A stretch of 37,541 nt of DNA from Celeribacter sp. PS-C1 (GTDB lineage: Bacteria > Pseudomonadota > Alphaproteobacteria > Rhodobacterales > Rhodobacteraceae). Shown here one piece after another: positions 1 to 8,847 of the stretch. The stretch spans positions 1-37,541 of the forward strand of contig NZ_JAHXRW010000018.1 in the NCBI RefSeq assembly GCF_019429625.1. The letters are read 5' to 3'. The notes below the pieces were generated by a model that worked only from the letters and a program-made list of their open reading frames with translations, did not search any database and was not told the origin of the DNA. Every line of letters begins with the position of its first letter. Position 1 is the first letter of the stretch. A program made the position numbers and the translations under genes.

Positions 1-127
1 CCCGTTCCTACCGCCACGCCAGAGCCGATGCCTTCGAAATTTGGGCTGAGTATGCACGCGAGTTGATCGCTTGAAAATTACGCGCAGCCCCGTTCTTGAG
101 TGCCATCAATAATAACCTGACAATGCC
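1..127 (+). mobile_element. IS6-family element, right-hand end (left copy)
   Basis: This is the 3' end of an insertion sequence whose body lies off the left edge. Its 127 bases are the exact reverse complement of 37182-37308, so the same element occurs at both ends of the window in opposite orientation. The outer tip reads CCTGACAATGCC at 116-127, and identity with the other copy stops exactly there, which fixes the element boundary. Its insertion truncated the aldehyde dehydrogenase gene that follows. The 8-bp target duplication expected for IS6 cannot be checked because the other end of this copy is missing. Confidence 0.85.
3..74 (+). CDS. IS6-family transposase, C-terminal tail (partial)
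   Basis: The last 23 codons of a DDE transposase, ending in a TGA at 72-74; the start is outside the window. The tail (RSYRHARADAFEIW, then AEYARELIA) matches the end of the longer partial copy at the right edge. That copy carries the family-typical stretches HRQHKGLNNR and FKSAGQAQRF, which is the basis for the IS6 assignment. No catalytic residue lies in the part visible here, so the activity of this copy cannot be judged. Confidence 0.75.
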   Translation, partial: RSYRHARADAFEIWAEYARELIA

Positions 128-361
128 GGCCAATGACAGCGCCTATGGCCTCGCCACGTCGGTGTCTGGACCAGGGATATCTCGAAGGGCATGCAGGTCG
201 CCTCCAAGCTGCAATACGGCTGCACCTGGGTGAACACCCACTTCATGCTCCCCAACGAAATGCCCCACTGCGGCATGAAGAAATCGGGCTACGGCAAGGA
301 CATGTCCTCCTACGCGCTCGAAGACTACTCCACCGTCCGCCACGTGATGATAGCCCACTAA
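128..361 (+). pseudogene. Aldehyde dehydrogenase C-terminal relic, frameshifted
   Basis: Only the last ~78 codons of an NAD(P)-dependent aldehyde dehydrogenase remain, most like the gamma-aminobutyraldehyde/betaine-aldehyde group. The reading starts in the frame of base 129 (ANDSAYGLATS), then shifts at about 163-167 to the frame of base 167 (WTRDISKGMQVAS...) and ends at a TAA at 359-361. The shift looks like a two-base insertion (GT) relative to the expected SVWTRD. The end, with a KKSGYGKDMS-type motif followed by LEDYSTVRHVM, is typical of the family. The 5' part was removed at the IS6 junction at 127/128. The catalytic Cys and Glu are gone, so no function is expected. Confidence 0.85.
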
Positions 362-378
362 GGCGGTCGGATCGGCGA

Positions 379-405
379 AAAGGCCCGCCAAACTGGCGGG
401 CCTTT
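379..405. terminator. Bidirectional intrinsic terminator
   Basis: A perfect 12-bp inverted repeat (AAAGGCCCGCCA / TGGCGGGCCTTT) with a 3-base loop lies between the aldehyde dehydrogenase relic and the end of etfA. With A and T runs at its edges it can terminate both the rightward relic transcript and the leftward gcd-etf operon. Confidence 0.8.
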
Positions 406-426
406 CGTGTTTGATGTCATCAAAAC

Positions 427-1347
427 TCAGAGCTTTTCGGTCAGTTCCGGGACGGCGTCGAAGAGGTCTGCGACGAGGCCGAAGTCGGCGACCTGGAAGA
501 TCGGGGCTTCTTCGTCCTTGTTGATCGCGACGATCACTTTCGAGTCCTTCATGCCGGCGAGGTGCTGGATCGCCCCCGAGATGCCGCAGGCGATGTAGAG
601 CTCGGGCGCCACGACCTTGCCGGTCTGGCCGACCTGCATGTCGTTGGGCGCATAGCCCGAATCCACCGCAGCCCGCGACGCGCCGACAGCGGCGCCGAGT
701 TTGTCGGCCAGCGCTTCGATGATGCCAAAGCTTTCTTCGGAGCCGACACCCCGGCCACCAGACACGATGATCTTGGCGGAGGTCAGTTCCGGGCGGTCGC
801 TCTCGACCACCTTGTCCTCGACGAAGGCCGAGAGACCTTTGTCGCCCGCGCCCGAGACGGCCTCGACAGATGCAGAGCCGGAGGTGCCAGCCGCGTCGAA
901 GGTTGAGGTGCGGAAGGAGATGACTTTCGTCGCATCCGCGGATTTCACGGTCTGCACCGCGTTGCCCGCATAGACCGGACGTTTGAACGTGTCGGCGTCG
1001 ACAACCTCGGTCACGTCCGAGATCACCATCACATCCAAGAGTGCCGCCACGCGCGGCAGAACGTTTTTGCCGGTGGTGGTCGCGGGCGCGATGATGTGGG
1101 AATAGTCACCTGCCAGAGACACGATCAGATCGGCAAGGTTTTCGGCCAACCCGTTAGCATAGGCCGCATCGTCGGCGACCAGAACCTTGGACACGCCATC
1201 GAGTTTCGCGGCCTCGTCCCCTGCGGCGGCGGGGCCACAGACGAGCACGGTCACATCGCCCAGTTTGGCACCGGCGGTGGCCGCCTTGGCGGTGGCATCA
1301 ACAGCGAGCGCACCGCCCGCGACTTCGGCGAGAAGCAGAACAGCCAT
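427..1347 (-). CDS. etfA: Electron transfer flavoprotein alpha subunit
   Basis: The alpha subunit binds FAD and, with EtfB, carries electrons from acyl-CoA dehydrogenases to ETF-ubiquinone oxidoreductase. The 306 residues are the normal length. The N-terminal domain (about 1-185) is followed by the FAD-binding domain, with the GGRGVGS region near 198-203 and the family signature around 250-276 ([16 protein letters not shown]). The ATG overlaps the etfB stop by one base (TGATG), so the two are probably translationally coupled. It is the last gene of the glutarate-type operon, followed by a terminator at 379-405. Having its own ETF beside gcdH fits glutaryl-CoA dehydrogenase being a client, but this ETF could equally be the cell's general one. 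Confidence 0.95.
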   Translation of the reverse strand: MAVLLLAEVAGGALAVDATAKAATAGAKLGDVTVLVCGPAAAGDEAAKLDGVSKVLVADDAAYANGLAENLADLIVSLAGDYSHIIAPATTTGKNVLPRVAALLDVMVISDVTEVVDADTFKRPVYAGNAVQTVKSADATKVISFRTSTFDAAGTSGSASVEAVSGAGDKGLSAFVEDKVVESDRPELTSAKIIVSGGRGVGSEESFGIIEALADKLGAAVGASRAAVDSGYAPNDMQVGQTGKVVAPELYIACGISGAIQHLAGMKDSKVIVAINKDEEAPIFQVADFGLVADLFDAVPELTEKL

Positions 1348-2099
1348 CAGACCAGACCTCCCTCTTTGAGTTTCGCGACAAGTTCATCGACGGAGCCGAC
1401 CTTGATCCCGGCTTCGCGCGCGGCGGGCTCTTCGGTGGTGACCACCGTGAGACGCGGGGAGGTGTCGACGCCATAATCGGCGGCGGTTTTCTCATCGAGC
1501 GGCTTTTTCTTCGCCTTCATGATGTTCGGCAGCGAGGCGTAGCGCGGCTCGTTGAGGCGCAAATCGGTCGTCACGATGGCCGGCAGAGCGGTGGAAATGG
1601 TCTGAAGACCGCCGTCCACTTCGCGTGTCACCACGGCTTTGCCGTCCGCAATCTCAATCTCGGAGGCAAAGGTCGCCTGACCCCAACCCAAGAGCGCGGC
1701 CAGCATCTGACCCGTCGCGTTCATGTCGTTGTCGATGGCCTGCTTGCCGAGGATCACCAGCTCGGGGGCTTCCTCTTCGACCACTTTGGCGAGGATTTTT
1801 GCCACTGCGAGCGGCTCGATGTCGACGCCCTGATCCTCTTCGATCAGGATGCCGCGATCGGCGCCCATGGCCAAAGCATTGCGGATCGTGTCGACGGATT
1901 TCTTTTCGCCGATGGAGACGATCACCACCTCGGAGGCCACACCGGCCTCTTTGAGACGAATGGCCGCTTCGACAGAAATTTCGTCGAACGGGTTCATCGA
2001 CATTTTCACATTGGCAAGATCAACACCCGTGCCGTCGGCCTTAACCTTGACCTTCACGTTGTAGTCAATCACCCGCTTCACGGGGACGAGCACCTTCAT
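1347..2099 (-). CDS. etfB: Electron transfer flavoprotein beta subunit
   Basis: Partner of EtfA; beta subunits of this family bind AMP and complete the heterodimer that accepts electrons from acyl-CoA dehydrogenases. I chose the ATG at 2099, giving 250 residues starting [20 protein letters not shown]. That is the canonical N-terminus, and an AGGAG sits a short distance upstream. A longer reading from 2201 would add 34 residues that do not resemble the family. The conserved [20 protein letters not shown] region and the D-rich ETF beta motif ([20 protein letters not shown]) are present. It starts about 20 bases after the 3-hydroxybutyryl-CoA dehydrogenase gene ends. Confidence 0.95.
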   Translation of the reverse strand: MKVLVPVKRVIDYNVKVKVKADGTGVDLANVKMSMNPFDEISVEAAIRLKEAGVASEVVIVSIGEKKSVDTIRNALAMGADRGILIEEDQGVDIEPLAVAKILAKVVEEEAPELVILGKQAIDNDMNATGQMLAALLGWGQATFASEIEIADGKAVVTREVDGGLQTISTALPAIVTTDLRLNEPRYASLPNIMKAKKKPLDEKTAADYGVDTSPRLTVVTTEEPAAREAGIKVGSVDELVAKLKEGGLV

Positions 2100-2118
2100 C
2101 TCGGCATCTCCTGTTTTC

Positions 2119-2994
2119 TTATCGTGTTGGGATCGGGGTCTCGCCCCGATAATCATAGAAACCACGGCCCGTTTTCCGGCCGAGCCAGCCTGCCTCGACA
2201 TATTTCATCAAGAGCGGGCAGGGGCGGTATTTGCTATCGGCGAGCCCGTCATAGAGGACTTTCATTATCGCCATGCAGGTATCGAGACCGATGAAATCCG
2301 CGAGCTCCAGCGGCCCCATCGGATGGTTTGCGCCGAGCTTCATGGAGCCGTCGATGCTCTCCACAGAACCGACCCCTTCGTAAAGCACATAGACCGCCTC
2401 ATTGATCATCGGGATCAGGACGCGGTTGACGATGAAGGCAGGGAAATCCTCCGACATTGTCGCGGTTTTGCCGAGTTGCGCCACGAGGCATTTGCAGGTC
2501 TCGAAGGTGTGTTCGTCTGTCGCAATGCCGCGGATCAGTTCAACCAGCTGCATCGCGGGGACGGGGTTCATAAAGTGGACGCCCATGAAGCGTTCGGGGC
2601 GGTCCGTGCGCGCCGCGAGGCGGGTGATCGAAATCGAGGATGTGTTCGACGCCAGAATGGTGTCGGGCTGGATGTGCGCCCCAAGGGAGGCGAAGATCTG
2701 GTGCTTGAGCGCCTCGTTTTCGGTCGCGGCCTCAATGACGAGACCGGAGGCCCCGACCTCCGAGAGATCGCGCGTCATCGTGATGCGGTCGAGCGCCGCG
2801 ACGCAGTCTTCAGCGCTCAGTTTGCCGCGCTCGACAAGCCGGTTGAGCCGGTGCGCGATGCCGCCGCGGGCCCGTTCGAGCGCATCGTCGGAAACGTCAT
2901 TGAGGCGCACTTCATAGCCGGACTGCGCGCAGACCTGTGCAATGCCCGCGCCCATCTGGCCCGCGCCGATGATCGAGATTGAGGATAGTGTCAT
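2119..2994 (-). CDS. 3-hydroxybutyryl-CoA dehydrogenase
   Basis: A 291-residue 3-hydroxyacyl-CoA dehydrogenase of the short, monofunctional type, oxidising 3-hydroxybutyryl-CoA to acetoacetyl-CoA with NAD(P). The Rossmann motif GAGQMG is at residues 10-15. The catalytic region includes NTSS near 117-120 and H140 in GVHFMNPVP, with E152 as the partner of the His. The C-terminal domain carries the usual [16 protein letters not shown] stretch. Its ATG overlaps the stop of the CoA-transferase gene by four bases. In this operon it acts downstream of crotonyl-CoA made by GcdH. The crotonase needed between them, and the thiolase after it, are not encoded here. Confidence 0.92.
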   Translation of the reverse strand: MTLSSISIIGAGQMGAGIAQVCAQSGYEVRLNDVSDDALERARGGIAHRLNRLVERGKLSAEDCVAALDRITMTRDLSEVGASGLVIEAATENEALKHQIFASLGAHIQPDTILASNTSSISITRLAARTDRPERFMGVHFMNPVPAMQLVELIRGIATDEHTFETCKCLVAQLGKTATMSEDFPAFIVNRVLIPMINEAVYVLYEGVGSVESIDGSMKLGANHPMGPLELADFIGLDTCMAIMKVLYDGLADSKYRPCPLLMKYVEAGWLGRKTGRGFYDYRGETPIPTR

Positions 2995-4145
2995 TCAGTT
3001 TCTCCGAAACCGGATGCGCCGCCGCCAAGGACCGGCGCTGCGGCATCGAGTGTCATGTCGCTTCGGGAAAAGCGGATGGGTGTGCGCAACCCGTCGATCC
3101 CTTCGGGCGCGATACGCATCCCGCGTGCGGTGATCTGGGGTTCGTTCAGGGCTTCGGCGACGGTGTTGATCGGTCCGCCCGGCACACCGGCGGCCTCCAG
3201 TCCGGATATCAACTCGGCTTTGCCGCGTGTTTCCATCGCGGCGCTCAGGAGCGGTGTGAGCGCGTCACGGTTCTGCACGCGGGCAGGGTTGGTCGCGAAA
3301 CGGGGATCACTGGCCAGATCGTCGAGGCCGAGCATGTCGCAGAGGGCGGCGAATTGGCGGTCATTGCCACAGGCGACGATCAGATGGCCGTCGGCACAGG
3401 GGAAGACCTGATAGGGAACGATATTCGGGTGGGCGTTGCCGAGCCGTGTGGGAGTCAAACCGCCGATCAGGAAATTGGCTGCCTGGTTGGCGAGGACCCC
3501 CACGCCGCAATCGAGAAGAGACAGATCGACATGTTGGCCGAGACCGGAGCGTTCGCGTTCCGCGAGCGCGGCCTGCACCCCGATCACACCGTAAAGGCCG
3601 GTGAAAATGTCGATCCACGCAACGCCGACTTTCTGCGGTTCGCCGTCGGGCGCACCGGTCAGATCCATGATCCCGCACATGCCCTGAATGAGAAAATCAT
3701 ACCCCGGCTGGCGCGCGCGCGGGCCGTCCTGACCGAAGCCCGTGACAGAGGCATAGACGAGGCGCGGGTTGAGGGCGGAGAGGCTCTCGTAATCCAGTCC
3801 GAATTTCTTGAGTCCGCCGACTTTGAAGTTCTCGATCACCACGTCGGCTTCTGCGATTAGCTCTTTCAGCGCGGCGAGATCGTCGGCGTTGGAAAAGTCG
3901 CAGATGCGCGAGCGTTTTCCTCGGTTGGCGGCGTGAAAATAGGCGGCGACCGTCTCGGAGCCGCCATCGGGCAAGGGGCGTTCGAGAAAGGGAGGACCCC
4001 AACGGCGCGTATCATCGCCTTCGGGGGACTCGATCTTGATCACCTCGGCACCGAGATCCGCGAGGGTCTGACCGATCCAGGGACCGGCCAGAATACGCGC
4101 GAGTTCGACGACCTTCAGGCCCTTGAGCGGAGCGTCCGTCGTCAT
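2991..4145 (-). CDS. CaiB/BaiF-family CoA-transferase (probable glutarate CoA-transferase)
   Basis: A family III CoA-transferase of 384 residues. The N-terminal motif LKVVELARILAGPWIGQTLA and the DLGAEVIKIE stretch are typical. The expected nucleophilic aspartate is D179 in GVAWIDIFTGLYG. Family members move CoA between carboxylic acids. The tight packing with gcdH (3 bases apart) and with a dehydrogenase acting on a four-carbon CoA ester suggests the succinyl-CoA:glutarate CoA-transferase role known for gcdG/SUGCT-type genes. Sequence alone cannot fix the acid used, so the glutarate assignment rests on neighbours. Confidence 0.88.
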   Translation of the reverse strand: MTTDAPLKGLKVVELARILAGPWIGQTLADLGAEVIKIESPEGDDTRRWGPPFLERPLPDGGSETVAAYFHAANRGKRSRICDFSNADDLAALKELIAEADVVIENFKVGGLKKFGLDYESLSALNPRLVYASVTGFGQDGPRARQPGYDFLIQGMCGIMDLTGAPDGEPQKVGVAWIDIFTGLYGVIGVQAALAERERSGLGQHVDLSLLDCGVGVLANQAANFLIGGLTPTRLGNAHPNIVPYQVFPCADGHLIVACGNDRQFAALCDMLGLDDLASDPRFATNPARVQNRDALTPLLSAAMETRGKAELISGLEAAGVPGGPINTVAEALNEPQITARGMRIAPEGIDGLRTPIRFSRSDMTLDAAAPVLGGGASGFGETE

Positions 4146-4148
4146 GGA

Positions 4149-5348
4149 TCAAGCGAAGGCTTGCAGGTCGGTGATGGCGCGACCGAGGATCAGCGCGTGC
4201 ACGTCATGGGTGCCCTCGTAGGTGTTCACCGTTTCGAGGTTCTGAGCGTGGCGCATCACGTGGTATTCGATCTGGATGCCGTTGCCGCCGTGCATGTCGC
4301 GGGCATTGCGGGCGATATCGAGGGCCTTTCCGCAGTTGTTGCGCTTGATGAGCGAAATCATCTCCGGCGCAAAGCGGCCTTCGTCAAAGAGGCGACCGAC
4401 GCGCAGACAGGCCTGAAGGCCGAGCGCGATCTCGGTTTCCATATCGGCGAGTTTCTTTTGATAGAGCTGGGTCGCCGCGAGCGGGCGGTTGAACTGAATC
4501 CGGTCGAGCCCGTATTGGCGGGTGCGATGCAGGCAGTCTTCGGCCGCGCCCATGACGCCCCAAGCGATGCCGTAGCGGGCACGGTTGAGACAGCCGAACG
4601 GGCCACCCATGCCCTGCACATTCGGCAGGAGCGCATCTTCGCCCACCTCGACATTGTCCATCACGATTTCGCCCGTGATCGACGCGCGCAGGCTGAGTTT
4701 GCCGCCGATCTTCGGCGCGCTCAGACCCTTCATCCCTTTTTCGAGGATAAAGCCGCGCACCTTGCCATCATGGGCTTCGGATTTCGCCCAGACGACGAAC
4801 ACGTCGGCGATCGGGCTGTTGGAAATCCACATTTTCGACCCGATGAGGCGATAGCCGCTGTCGGTTTTGATTGCGCGGGTTTTCATGCCCGCCGGATCGG
4901 AGCCGGCGTCGGGTTCGGTGAGACCGAAGCAGCCGATATATTCGCCGCTCGCGAGTTTCGGGAGGTATTTCTTTTTCTGCTCTTCAGAACCGTAGGCGTA
5001 GATCGGATACATCACGAGCGAGGATTGCACCGACATCATGGAGCGATAGCCGCTATCGACACCTTCGACCGCGCGGGCCACGAGTCCATAGGACACATAG
5101 GAGGCGCCAACCCCACCGTATTCCTCCGGCACCGTAACCCCCAAGAGGCCGAGCTCGCCCATCTCGCGAAAGATTTCCGGGTCGGTGTGTTCGTTCAGAT
5201 AGGCCTCTTCGACGCGCGGAAGTAGGCGGTCCTGCGCAAACTGATGCGCGGAGTCCGAGATCATGCGCTCTTCGTCGGTGAGCTGGTCTTCGAGCAGGAA
5301 CGGGTCGGCCCAGTTGAACGAGAGACCTTTGTGAGACGTCGGGGACAT
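4149..5348 (-). CDS. gcdH: Glutaryl-CoA dehydrogenase
   Basis: An acyl-CoA dehydrogenase that oxidises and decarboxylates glutaryl-CoA to crotonyl-CoA, passing electrons to ETF. The start at 5348 gives 399 residues beginning [17 protein letters not shown] and is preceded by GGAGGAAAAC at good spacing. In-frame extension to 5657 would run into the divergent regulator and is rejected. Family marks include [18 protein letters not shown], and [18 protein letters not shown] near the end, where E378 is the expected catalytic base. [18 protein letters not shown] at the N-terminus is typical of glutaryl-CoA rather than short-chain enzymes. It is the first gene of a five-gene leftward operon whose last two genes encode its electron acceptor. 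Confidence 0.95.
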   Translation of the reverse strand: MSPTSHKGLSFNWADPFLLEDQLTDEERMISDSAHQFAQDRLLPRVEEAYLNEHTDPEIFREMGELGLLGVTVPEEYGGVGASYVSYGLVARAVEGVDSGYRSMMSVQSSLVMYPIYAYGSEEQKKKYLPKLASGEYIGCFGLTEPDAGSDPAGMKTRAIKTDSGYRLIGSKMWISNSPIADVFVVWAKSEAHDGKVRGFILEKGMKGLSAPKIGGKLSLRASITGEIVMDNVEVGEDALLPNVQGMGGPFGCLNRARYGIAWGVMGAAEDCLHRTRQYGLDRIQFNRPLAATQLYQKKLADMETEIALGLQACLRVGRLFDEGRFAPEMISLIKRNNCGKALDIARNARDMHGGNGIQIEYHVMRHAQNLETVNTYEGTHDVHALILGRAITDLQAFA

Positions 5349-5393
5349 TGATGTTTTCCTCCATGCCGCGGGTGCGGGGTTATGCATTTCCGG

Positions 5394-5439
5394 CGATATT
5401 ATGCATGGATATTTGAGTAAAAAAGCGATATTTACGCAT
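5394..5439. promoter_or_regulatory. Direct repeats in the gcdH-lysR divergent promoter region
   Basis: The 106 bases between gcdH and the LysR gene are AT-rich and repetitive. CGATATT followed by ATGCAT starts at 5394, and CGATATT followed by ACGCAT starts at 5426. The two copies are 32 bases apart, close to three helical turns, and a further ATGCAT lies at about 5382-5387. Same-face repeats between a LysR gene and its divergent target are what an LTTR binding region should look like. Function is inferred; exact -35/-10 boxes were not clear. Confidence 0.5.
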
Positions 5440-5454
5440 CTAATCATGCAGTAA

Positions 5455-6366
5455 ATGAATGATATGAGACAGAGACGCTTTCTACCTTCGCTCAAACTCC
5501 TGATGGCCTTCGACGCGGTTGTGCGGCTCCGGTCGGTGACGGCGGCCGCGGCAGAACTGAACCTGACGCAGAGTACGGTCAGCCGTTTGATCCTCACGCT
5601 GGAGGAGCAACTCGGCAAAGAGTTGTTCACACGGGAACGGCGGCGCCTGATCCCCAATTCGGCGGCGTTGAGCTATCAGCGGGACGTGGCGCGGGCGCTC
5701 GACATCATTCAGCGCTCTTCGATGTCCGTGGTCACGAACCCCGATGGCGGGAGCCTGTCGCTCGCGGTGTTGCCAACGTTTGCGACCCGCTGGCTCGGGC
5801 CGAATCTCGGGGCGTTCTTGAGCGCGTATCCGGGGGTCGGTGTGAATATGTCGACGCGGATCGGGCGGTTCAATTTCTCCGAGGAAACTTTTGACGCGTC
5901 GATCTACTACGGGCAGAGCGACTGGGAAGGTGCGCGGCATATGAAGCTCTTTGACGAACGGGCGACGGCCTGTGTGTCGCTGGAGATCGCCGCCTCCCGT
6001 GATCTGCAAAGATTGTCCGATCTTGCCGACCTTCCGATGCTGCATCTCGAAAGCCGTCCGACCTTTTGGGCGGATTGGTTCAAGGGACAGGACGAACCGC
6101 CCGTGCAGGCGGGTGGCATGTTGATGGACCAGTTTTCGATGATGATTCAGGCCGCGATTTCGGGGCTCGGGATTGCGCTCTTGCCGGACTACCTGGCGCA
6201 GATCGAGATCAAAGAGGGGCGTCTCGTCCCCGTCATGAGGCAGGCGGTGAAGGTGGGCGCGGCCTATTGGCTCGTGTGGCCATCGGACAAGGATGAATAC
6301 CCGCCGCTTGTCGCGCTGCGCAACTGGTTGTCCGAGGATCTATTGGCGCAGCAAGCCGCCGGTTAA
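5455..6366 (+). CDS. LysR-family transcriptional regulator, probable glutarate operon regulator
   Basis: A 303-residue LysR-type regulator. The N-terminal winged HTH covers about residues 8-66 ([40 protein letters not shown]). The remainder is the periplasmic-binding-like effector domain (about 95-295). The HTH and the [13 protein letters not shown] start are closest to the GcvA-type subgroup. It is divergent from gcdH across about 106 bases, the layout known for gcdR-gcdH pairs, so control by glutarate or a related acid is the working guess. Two ATGs (5455 and 5464) are possible starts. Its TAA overlaps the stop of the convergent IclR gene in the shared bases TTAA. Confidence 0.88.
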   Translation: MNDMRQRRFLPSLKLLMAFDAVVRLRSVTAAAAELNLTQSTVSRLILTLEEQLGKELFTRERRRLIPNSAALSYQRDVARALDIIQRSSMSVVTNPDGGSLSLAVLPTFATRWLGPNLGAFLSAYPGVGVNMSTRIGRFNFSEETFDASIYYGQSDWEGARHMKLFDERATACVSLEIAASRDLQRLSDLADLPMLHLESRPTFWADWFKGQDEPPVQAGGMLMDQFSMMIQAAISGLGIALLPDYLAQIEIKEGRLVPVMRQAVKVGAAYWLVWPSDKDEYPPLVALRNWLSEDLLAQQAAG

Positions 6367-7148
6367 CTGTCGATATCTGCGCCCAGACGTTGCGAGATCG
6401 TCGCCGCGATTTGTCGGAGGGTGGCGACGACGGCGGTTTCATATTCTTCGGTCATGTCATCAATCGGCAGGCTCACAGCGACCCCTGCGATGACCGCGTT
6501 TTGCGCGTTGAGAACCGGTGCGCCGAAACAGATCATTCCTTCACAAACGCCCTGCTCCTCTCGAGAGTAGCCACGTTCGCGCGCAAGACGTACATGGACC
6601 ATGATTTCTTCCAGGTTTTTTGGGGAGAAGGGCGTCATCGGATCAGGTAACCCGTCCCGGAACCGCAGACGGATTTCAGAATCGGTCATCCGGCTCATCA
6701 TCGCGTATCCCGTGGCGGTAAAGGCCATCGGCAGGCGCGTCCCGACGCGGAACTGGAACCACGGCGTGCGATTCGAATTGCGCGCACCGACATAGACCAC
6801 CTCTTTGCCATCAGGCACCGAAAGGGTGATCGTCGCACCCTGCAATTCGCTGGTGTTTTCGTCCCAGATCCGCGCGAATTCTGCGGCCACGTCGCTCCGA
6901 CGTGAAAACGCGCGGCTCCAGCGCATGACGTGCGGACCGATGGCAAAGGTTTGGTCCGAATTGCGTCTCAGGAGGCCAAGCTCTTGTAAAGTGGCGCAAA
7001 GTGAGTGCACAGAACTTTTCGCCACGCCCATACGTCTGCTGAGTTCAGCGAGCGTGAGTGCGTCCGGCTCGTCCCCCACCATGTCGAGAATATGAGCGCC
7101 GCGTGAGAGGGCTGGCACGAGCGGTTTATCATTTTTTTCTGCGGTCAT
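6363..7148 (-). CDS. IclR-family transcriptional regulator
   Basis: A 261-residue IclR regulator. The N-terminal winged HTH (about 12-75) includes LTLAELSRRMGVAKSSVHSL. The C-terminal effector domain has the usual GYAMMSRM, YSREEQGVCEGMICFGAPV and VAVSLPIDDMT stretches. It is divergent from the gabD-transporter-adh operon with about 200 bases between, so local repression or activation of that operon is likely, with a substrate or breakdown product as ligand. The ligand is not deducible from sequence. Confidence 0.92.
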   Translation of the reverse strand: MTAEKNDKPLVPALSRGAHILDMVGDEPDALTLAELSRRMGVAKSSVHSLCATLQELGLLRRNSDQTFAIGPHVMRWSRAFSRRSDVAAEFARIWDENTSELQGATITLSVPDGKEVVYVGARNSNRTPWFQFRVGTRLPMAFTATGYAMMSRMTDSEIRLRFRDGLPDPMTPFSPKNLEEIMVHVRLARERGYSREEQGVCEGMICFGAPVLNAQNAVIAGVAVSLPIDDMTEEYETAVVATLRQIAATISQRLGADIDS

Positions 7149-7256
7149 CGGTCTGTCGTCATCTGTCTGGGCGCGTGGGTGTTGCGGGTGCTGTCGTGCT
7201 CGCGCGCTGGCGACCCGAGCTTAGGAGTCGAATGGTCATAAGCGAAAAAACATTGT

Positions 7257-7337
7257 TTGACACAAGTGGAATCATGTCTATCATTCATTGTGAGGAACGG
7301 CATTCAGCATACTGAACACCGTATGATCGAAAGATCA
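7257..7337 (+). promoter_or_regulatory. Promoter and candidate IclR operator for the gabD-ABC-adh operon
   Basis: TTGACA at 7257-7262 and TATCAT at 7279-7284 with a 16-base spacer form a good sigma-70 promoter. Just downstream is the palindrome TTCAG-CATA-CTGAA (7303-7316), placed where a repressor would block transcription. A second small palindrome, TGATC-GAAA-GATCA, lies in the untranslated leader at about 7324-7337, shortly before the ribosome site AGGGAGG. Assignment of the palindromes to the IclR protein is inference from the divergent layout. Confidence 0.6.
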
Positions 7338-7350
7338 AGGGAGGAATACA

Positions 7351-8802
7351 ATGATCAACGGCCTGCGGGACGAGTCCCTTTTGTGCGTCGATGCCCATGT
7401 GAACGGACAATGGGTGTCTTCTGACGCGCGTACTCCGGTTGTGAACCCGGCCACCGGCGATGTCATCGCCGAAGTTGCCGATCTTGGCGCTGGTGCCGCG
7501 CAAAACGCGATTGAAGCCGCTCGCGCCGCGCAGCCTGCATGGGCTGCAAAGACCGCCCTCGAACGCTCTGACATTCTGCGCCGTTGGGCTAAACTGATGC
7601 GTGAGAATGCCGACGATCTGGGCCGAATTCTGACTGCAGAGATGGGCAAACCGCTGGCAGAGGCGAAGGGCGAGATTGGATACGGCGCATCGTTTCTCGA
7701 TTGGTTCGCGGAGGAGGGCCGCCGGATTTATGGCGACACCATTCCCGGACATCAGCCTGACAAACGTATCCTCGTGCTCAAACAACCGATTGGCGTCGCC
7801 GCGTCGATTACCCCGTGGAACTTTCCGAATGCAATGATCGCCCGCAAGGTGGCTCCGGCGTTGGCGGCAGGCTGCACTTTCGTGGCGCGTCCTTCGGAAC
7901 TCACGCCGCTCTCGGCGCTCGCGATGGCTGAGCTTGGTGTCCGCGCAGGCCTGCCCGCAGGCGTGTTCAACGTGGTGACATCGGCCGACGCCGCAGGGAT
8001 CGGCAAAGTGTTCTGCGACAGTCCGGTGGTGCGCAAGATCAGCTTTACCGGATCGACCCGTGTGGGCCAGATCCTTATGGAGCAGAGTGCGAAGCACCTC
8101 AAGAAACTCAGTCTCGAACTTGGCGGCAACGCGCCGTTCATCGTGTTCAACGATGCCGATCTGGATGCGGCTGTCGAAGGAGCTTTGATCGCGAAATTCC
8201 GCAACGCGGGCCAGACCTGTGTCTGCGCCAACCGGATCTATGCGCAGTCGGGCATCTACGAGGCCTTTACCGAAAAGCTCGCCGCAAAGGTTTCCGCGCT
8301 CAAGGTCGGGGACGGCGCAGAGGCGGGCACCGTCATCGGTCCGCTGATCAACGCCGCCGCTGTCGAGAAGGTGGAAATGCATCTGTCCGACGCGCTGTCT
8401 CAGGGGGCACAGCTGCTCTGTGGCGGGCGGCGGATTGGCAATGACACGCTGTTCTTCGAGCCATCGGTCCTGACGGGGGTGACTCCGGACATGCGGTGCT
8501 CGCGCGAGGAGACCTTTGGCCCGCTTGCCCCCGTGATCCCGTTCGACACGGAGGAAGAGGTGCTCGCTCTGGCGAATGACAGCGAATACGGCCTCGCCTC
8601 GTATTTCTATACGACCAACCTCGGACGCACGTTCCGGGTTCTGGAGGCACTCGAATACGGAATGGTCGGGGTGAATACCGGCCTGACGTCAACCGCCGAA
8701 GCGCCCTTCGGCGGCATCAAGACCAGCGGCCTTGGCCGCGAAGGGTCGAAATACGGCATCGAGGATTACCTCGAGATCAAATACGCCTGCCTGTCGATCT
8801 GA
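7351..8802 (+). CDS. gabD: GabD-type succinate/glutarate-semialdehyde dehydrogenase
   Basis: A full-length 483-residue aldehyde dehydrogenase of the succinate-semialdehyde type, converting an omega-semialdehyde acid to the dicarboxylate with NAD(P). Catalytic residues are visible: N157 (TPWNFPN), general base E256 (LELGGNAPF) and nucleophile C290 (GQTCVCANR). The position that is often Lys in the cofactor site is Arg180 here (VARPSELTP), which may affect NADP versus NAD use. GabD homologues often also accept glutarate semialdehyde. With a transporter and an alcohol dehydrogenase in the same operon and a glutarate operon next door, either succinate or glutarate semialdehyde is reasonable. It is the first gene after the promoter. 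Confidence 0.92.
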   Translation: MINGLRDESLLCVDAHVNGQWVSSDARTPVVNPATGDVIAEVADLGAGAAQNAIEAARAAQPAWAAKTALERSDILRRWAKLMRENADDLGRILTAEMGKPLAEAKGEIGYGASFLDWFAEEGRRIYGDTIPGHQPDKRILVLKQPIGVAASITPWNFPNAMIARKVAPALAAGCTFVARPSELTPLSALAMAELGVRAGLPAGVFNVVTSADAAGIGKVFCDSPVVRKISFTGSTRVGQILMEQSAKHLKKLSLELGGNAPFIVFNDADLDAAVEGALIAKFRNAGQTCVCANRIYAQSGIYEAFTEKLAAKVSALKVGDGAEAGTVIGPLINAAAVEKVEMHLSDALSQGAQLLCGGRRIGNDTLFFEPSVLTGVTPDMRCSREETFGPLAPVIPFDTEEEVLALANDSEYGLASYFYTTNLGRTFRVLEALEYGMVGVNTGLTSTAEAPFGGIKTSGLGREGSKYGIEDYLEIKYACLSI

Positions 8803-8847
8803 TACCGGATCGTCAGTCAAAAATTTCCAATGGGAGGAAAAGAGACC

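Noticed and set aside
3933-5225. Rightward 430-codon open frame opposite gcdH
   Set aside because: Antisense of a clear glutaryl-CoA dehydrogenase; the composition is typical of a shadow frame.
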